From Methanomassiliicoccales archaeon (GTDB lineage Archaea > Thermoplasmatota > Thermoplasmata > Methanomassiliicoccales > UBA472), in contig CP058896.1 in the NCBI GenBank assembly GCA_013415865.1, positions 1,680,316-1,744,315 on the forward strand: 64,000 nucleotides of DNA, in the 5' to 3' direction. Positions 60,932-64,000 of the stretch are shown in pieces (position 1 is the stretch's first letter; each line of letters opens with the position of its first letter). The notes below the pieces were generated by a model that saw only the letters and a list, made by a program, of their open reading frames with translations, did not search any database and was not told the origin of the DNA. The position numbers and the translations under genes were made by a program.

Positions 60932-61486
60932 GTGAGGTTCAGGGCCTTCATAGCGGTCGAGGTCGCCCCTACTGAAAGGCTACTATCATTGCTCAATGAC
61001 CTTGGTAAGATAGGCCCAGGACTGAAACCAGTCGAGAAAGAGAACGTCCATGTCACATTGAAGTTCTTAGGGGACATCGAGGAAAGGCTTGTCACAGATG
61101 TTGAGAGATGTATGAGGGACTCGGTTGCAGGTGTGGCCCCTTTTACGATATTTCTGAAGGGCACCGGTTATTTTCCGCCGAAGGGCCCAGCAAAGACACT
61201 CTGGGTAGGCATAGAGGGGGCTGAGCCGATGGTCCATATCGCGAATAGGTTGGAAAAAGATCTAAGGGACCTAGGTTTTGAGCCTGAAGAACGCCCTTTT
61301 AAACCACACCTCACTGTAGGAAGGGTGAAGGACAACAAGGCCGCCTTTGCTTCAGAGATGGCCGTTCATAGGTACAAAGATGAGGTATTCGGTCCTCAGG
61401 TAGTGAGTTCTATAAAATTAAAAAGGTCCATACTTGGGCGCTTCGGTCCGACATACAGTGATATCATCGAGGTGCAACTTCACTGA
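60932..61486 (+). CDS. thpR: RNA 2',3'-cyclic phosphodiesterase (LigT/ThpR)
   Basis: The two-histidine phosphoesterase has HVTLKFLG near 42 and HLTVGRV near 127, the HxTx pair that opens 2',3'-cyclic phosphates on RNA ends. GTG at 60932 gives the usual start MRFRAFIAVEV and has GGTGAT five bases upstream; TTG 60920 and GTG 60923 are alternatives. About 184 residues. It overlaps the convergent biotin carboxylase by seven bases. Confidence 0.9.
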   Translation: MRFRAFIAVEVAPTERLLSLLNDLGKIGPGLKPVEKENVHVTLKFLGDIEERLVTDVERCMRDSVAGVAPFTIFLKGTGYFPPKGPAKTLWVGIEGAEPMVHIANRLEKDLRDLGFEPEERPFKPHLTVGRVKDNKAAFASEMAVHRYKDEVFGPQVVSSIKLKRSILGRFGPTYSDIIEVQLH

Positions 61487-62871
61487 GCGTATGATTCGAA
61501 CATCGAGAACTCCGTATGTTTCAACAGGTCCTGTGGTGAGTGCTCTTTGACGAAATCAATGTTATAATTCCCGGCAATGAAGTCTGAATTACGTAAGACC
61601 AATCTATGATACGGTATCGTTGTCTTTATGCCAGCGACCGTGTACCTGTCAAGGGCATCTCGTGACCTGGCAATGACCTCGCTTCTTGTCTGACCATAGA
61701 CAATGAGCTTGCCAAGCAGGTTATCGAACTCGGTCGGGACAACATATCCTTCGTATGCTGCTGAGTCCACCCGGATATTCTCCCCCGACGGCTCCACATA
61801 TTTCTCTATCCGACCAGGGGAAGGCAGGAAATTGTTGAACGGGTTCTCAGCATTGATACGGAACTCCATTGCATGTCCTTTAGGTCTGACATTGCTCAAT
61901 AAAGCAGATACATCTTTGTCAGATGCTATATTTAGCTGGATCTCAACAAGGTCAAGTCCCGTGACCGCCTCGGTGATCGGATGCTCGACCTGAATACGGG
62001 TGTTCGCCTCTAGGAAATTAAGGTCTCCTTTCTCGCTCATCAAGAACTCGAAGGTGCCAAGGCTCGTATATCCTGACCTTTTGACCGCTTCTATGCAGAG
62101 ATCGCTTATCTCTTTCCTCAGCTCAGGGCTCACGGCGCAGGATGGCGTTTCTTCGATGATCTTCTGATGCCTGCGCTGAACTGAACATTCCCTCTCACCG
62201 AGACAATAAGCGTTACCCCTTGAATCGCCTATGACCTGGAACTCTATGTGCCTCGCTTTGAAGAATGCTTTCTCCATGTATATGGTGGAGTTCTTGAACG
62301 CCTTTTCAGCCTCATTCTTGGCATTAGTGAACGCATCTTCCATCTCATCATCCGAATTGACGATGCGCATCCCTCTACCACCACCCCCGCCCGATGCTTT
62401 GAGCATTACAGGGTATGTTATCTCTCTCGCCGCCGCCTTCGCCTCCTCAGCATCCTTCAGAGGTTCTAGCGTTCCTGGCATGACCGGGAGACCCACCTTT
62501 TTCATGAACGCTCTTGCTGAAAGCTTACCCCCAAGGTTCTTCATTGCCCTTGGGCTAGGACCGATGAAAACGATACCTTCCTCCTCGCATCGTTGAGAGA
62601 ATTCCATCTTCTCAGAGAGAAAACCATATCCCGGATGTATGGCCTCGACCTTCATCCTTTGGGCAACATCGAATATCGCATCCATGTCAAGATATCCGAT
62701 CCCAGACCCCCTCGGCGCGAGCTCAACGCTCTTATCTGCAAAGGATACATGTTTACAATGTTTGTCGGAGGGGGTATAGATGCCAACGGTAGGGATGCCT
62801 AGGCGCTTGCACGTCCTCATCACGCGAATAGCGATCTCTCCTCTGTTGGCGACCAAGACCTTTTTGAACAC
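61480..62871 (-). CDS. biotin carboxylase (AccC / pyruvate carboxylase subunit A type)
   Basis: The 463-residue ATP-grasp enzyme carboxylates biotin on a carrier. Motifs: VLVANRGEIAIRVMRTCKRLGI at the start, PVMLKASGGGGGRGMRIV near 155-172, ECSVQRRHQKIIEE near 226, EANTRIQVEHPITE near 285 and EFRINAEN near 332. Start is GTG 62871 (MFKKVLVANRG). No biotin carrier or transcarboxylase gene is adjacent. In methanogens the partner would be the PycB subunit making oxaloacetate; acetyl- or propionyl-CoA carboxylase is the other choice. Confidence 0.92.
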   Translation of the reverse strand: MFKKVLVANRGEIAIRVMRTCKRLGIPTVGIYTPSDKHCKHVSFADKSVELAPRGSGIGYLDMDAIFDVAQRMKVEAIHPGYGFLSEKMEFSQRCEEEGIVFIGPSPRAMKNLGGKLSARAFMKKVGLPVMPGTLEPLKDAEEAKAAAREITYPVMLKASGGGGGRGMRIVNSDDEMEDAFTNAKNEAEKAFKNSTIYMEKAFFKARHIEFQVIGDSRGNAYCLGERECSVQRRHQKIIEETPSCAVSPELRKEISDLCIEAVKRSGYTSLGTFEFLMSEKGDLNFLEANTRIQVEHPITEAVTGLDLVEIQLNIASDKDVSALLSNVRPKGHAMEFRINAENPFNNFLPSPGRIEKYVEPSGENIRVDSAAYEGYVVPTEFDNLLGKLIVYGQTRSEVIARSRDALDRYTVAGIKTTIPYHRLVLRNSDFIAGNYNIDFVKEHSPQDLLKHTEFSMFESYAQ

Positions 62872-63132
62872 TTCGACCCCTCTTCATTCCACACTATAGC
62901 ATGCGACTCTCTCGCAGGGAATATCCATGCTTTTTAAATAGTTTTCCCCCAAAAAAACGTATGTTTTTTGAGGTTATTAGCATTTATTTTTCGAATTTTG
63001 AAATATTTTTTTGAATTAAATCAATTTTTTTCTTCAGCCAGCATGCAAATCGAGATCCGTATCGAAGGTACACTCACTGTAGCGGTTCGATTATTGACAT
63101 GTGCCGTCTCTGTCTTCCTACAGGTGCAAAGC

Positions 63133-63627
63133 ATGTATCCAAAGACCAGGGACAGATGGGGTAATGAACTAGTTAGAGATAAGGATGGCGGGATAGAAGG
63201 GCTCCCTCTGCAGCTGATGATATTGGTCCTTATAGCAGGCGTCGGGTCAGCTGTCATGATGGGCTGGATGGCGAACCTTGACACACCGACGACAATTTCA
63301 GAGGTCTGCACTGAACCAGGCCAGATAATTTTAAAGGATCTCAACGGCGACGGTATCTATACAAATGACAGCATAGACCTAATGGTTCATGTCGTTGACA
63401 ACAACGGCAACGATGTGAGCGGGGCCGTGGTGATATTGAACGGATGTAATGTCGCGACATCGTCCGGGACCACAGCATATGGTACTACGGATTCTACAGG
63501 CCATGTGTTATTCAAAGGTCTGAGAGCATCGCACGTGGGCTCATCTCTTGGTTTCATCACGGTGACGATCACCAAGGGCGGATCGGGATCGGAGAGCACA
63601 TACAGCATACCCGTAGTGTGTGGGTGA
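63133..63627 (+). CDS. archaeal type IV pilin-like protein
   Basis: From ATG 63133 (AGGTG six bases upstream) it has 164 residues. A charged leader (MYPKTRDRWGNELVRDKDGG) is followed by IEGLPLQLMILVLIAGVGSAVMMGW, a class III-type signal and hydrophobic stalk helix. The outside part has DLNGDGIYTNDSIDL and a beta-rich Ig/carboxypeptidase-regulatory-like fold (VVDNNGNDVSGAVVILNG..., TDSTGHVLFKGL). A frame from 62968 would add 55 residues unlike pilin leaders. The next gene overlaps by one base and has the same EGxPLxLMI pattern. Confidence 0.7.
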   Translation: MYPKTRDRWGNELVRDKDGGIEGLPLQLMILVLIAGVGSAVMMGWMANLDTPTTISEVCTEPGQIILKDLNGDGIYTNDSIDLMVHVVDNNGNDVSGAVVILNGCNVATSSGTTAYGTTDSTGHVLFKGLRASHVGSSLGFITVTITKGGSGSESTYSIPVVCG

Positions 63628-64000
63628 TGGATCTGGCCCTGAAGGACAAGAGCGCACTGGAGGGAACCCCTCTAAAACTTATGATCGTTGTAGCAATGAT
63701 CGCTCTTTCTGCTCCTCCTTTATATGGAGCGCTGGGTAACTTCCAGGAGACCGCATCAATAAATTCCATCAGAGCTCAGGTCGAGGAACTTGTAATGATG
63801 ATAAAGGAGCTGATAAAAATGGGGCCTGGGAGTAAAAGGACCGTGGAGATCAGGATACCATCCGACGGTTCATATTTGATCATCGGAGGTGCATCCATCT
63901 CAGAGTCAATGTCAATAGGTTATGGGCTCAAAGGAGACAGACCTACACGATATTATCTGACCGACCCTAATGTGACCTTCTCAACACCATCTGAGGAAGG
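63627..64000 (+). CDS. second archaeal pilin-like protein, 3' partial
   Basis: The frame starts at ATG 63627, overlapping the previous TGA by one base (TGATG), and is open to the window end. The N-terminus MDLALKDKSALEGTPLKLMI then continues as VVAMIALSAPPLYGAL: a short charged leader, EGTPLKLMI and a hydrophobic helix, like the gene before. A helical region (ETASINSIRAQVEELVMMIKELIK) and beta-rich part follow. The pair is probably exported and built into one surface fibre or pseudopilus. Confidence 0.65.
   Translation, partial: MDLALKDKSALEGTPLKLMIVVAMIALSAPPLYGALGNFQETASINSIRAQVEELVMMIKELIKMGPGSKRTVEIRIPSDGSYLIIGGASISESMSIGYGLKGDRPTRYYLTDPNVTFSTPSEE

Overview
The window is chromosomal DNA from a euryarchaeon, most likely of the Thermoplasmatota and possibly close to Methanomassiliicoccales. 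Clearly archaeal genes include ABCE1/Rli1, an RFC small subunit, ribosomal protein L40e, eukaryote-type glycyl-tRNA synthetase, archaeal RibB/RibL/RibC/RibH, ThpR, a TtuA/Ncs6-like tRNA thiolase, a DUF835 protein and pilin-like proteins. Many genes have a TATA box about 26 bases before the predicted transcript start, and several appear leaderless. FolC, HypA/HypD, NikR, a flavodiiron protein and rare TAG stops fit a methylotrophic-methanogen-like lineage, but no methanogenesis gene is present, so the placement is an inference. Coding is dense, and I see no insertion sequence, prophage, CRISPR array or rRNA.

Layout. 1-8.7 kb: end of a disulfide oxidoreductase, a PHP protein, flavodiiron protein FprA with a previously unlisted 37-residue desulforedoxin, Rli1, MetRS and a second PHP protein. 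8.8-16.8 kb: a helical unknown, FtsZ, a PUA-PAPS-reductase-ferredoxin fusion, an aminotransferase, and the translationally coupled operon ribB-ribL-ribC-ribH. 17-26 kb: a sugar-phosphate isomerase, GlyA, a tRNA thiolase, RFC small subunit, L40e, a response regulator with DUF835, enolase, and pncB-osmC-lrp. 26.6-34 kb: small zinc proteins, a COG0523 GTPase with an overlapping partner, topoisomerase I, NikR, and the asnB-like/folC/nth group. 34-42.8 kb: hypA-hypD, two CorA-like proteins lacking GMN, two ferritin-like proteins, an ABC exporter whose ATPase seems to start at CTG, and a DEAD-box helicase.

42.9-50 kb: a two-domain PPK2, an EF-Tu-like protein without GTPase motifs, a duplicated membrane protein, a QueG-like Fe-S protein, a methyltransferase, a PAS histidine kinase and tRNA-Gly(GCC). 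50-58.3 kb (minus strand): a candidate structured RNA with a C-rich loop, ValRS, a four-CBS protein with an HPF-like C-terminus, GlyRS, another four-CBS protein, a universal stress protein and an amidohydrolase. 58.4-64 kb: a cation/proton antiporter, a second Usp, a ferredoxin, an iron-sulfur flavoprotein, ThpR, a biotin carboxylase, and two pilin-like genes, the second cut by the window edge.

Themes. Redox and metal handling runs through FprA/desulforedoxin, the ferredoxin/Isf pair, ferritins, NikR/Hyp and COG0523. Translation and its energy status run through MetRS, ValRS, GlyRS, tRNA-Gly, Rli1, L40e, the EF-Tu-like protein and the CBS-HPF protein. The points most worth checking are the candidate C-rich RNA near 50.1 kb, the CBS-HPF protein inside the Val/Gly synthetase cluster, the CTG start of the ABC ATPase, the pseudo-GTPase and the COG0523 pair.
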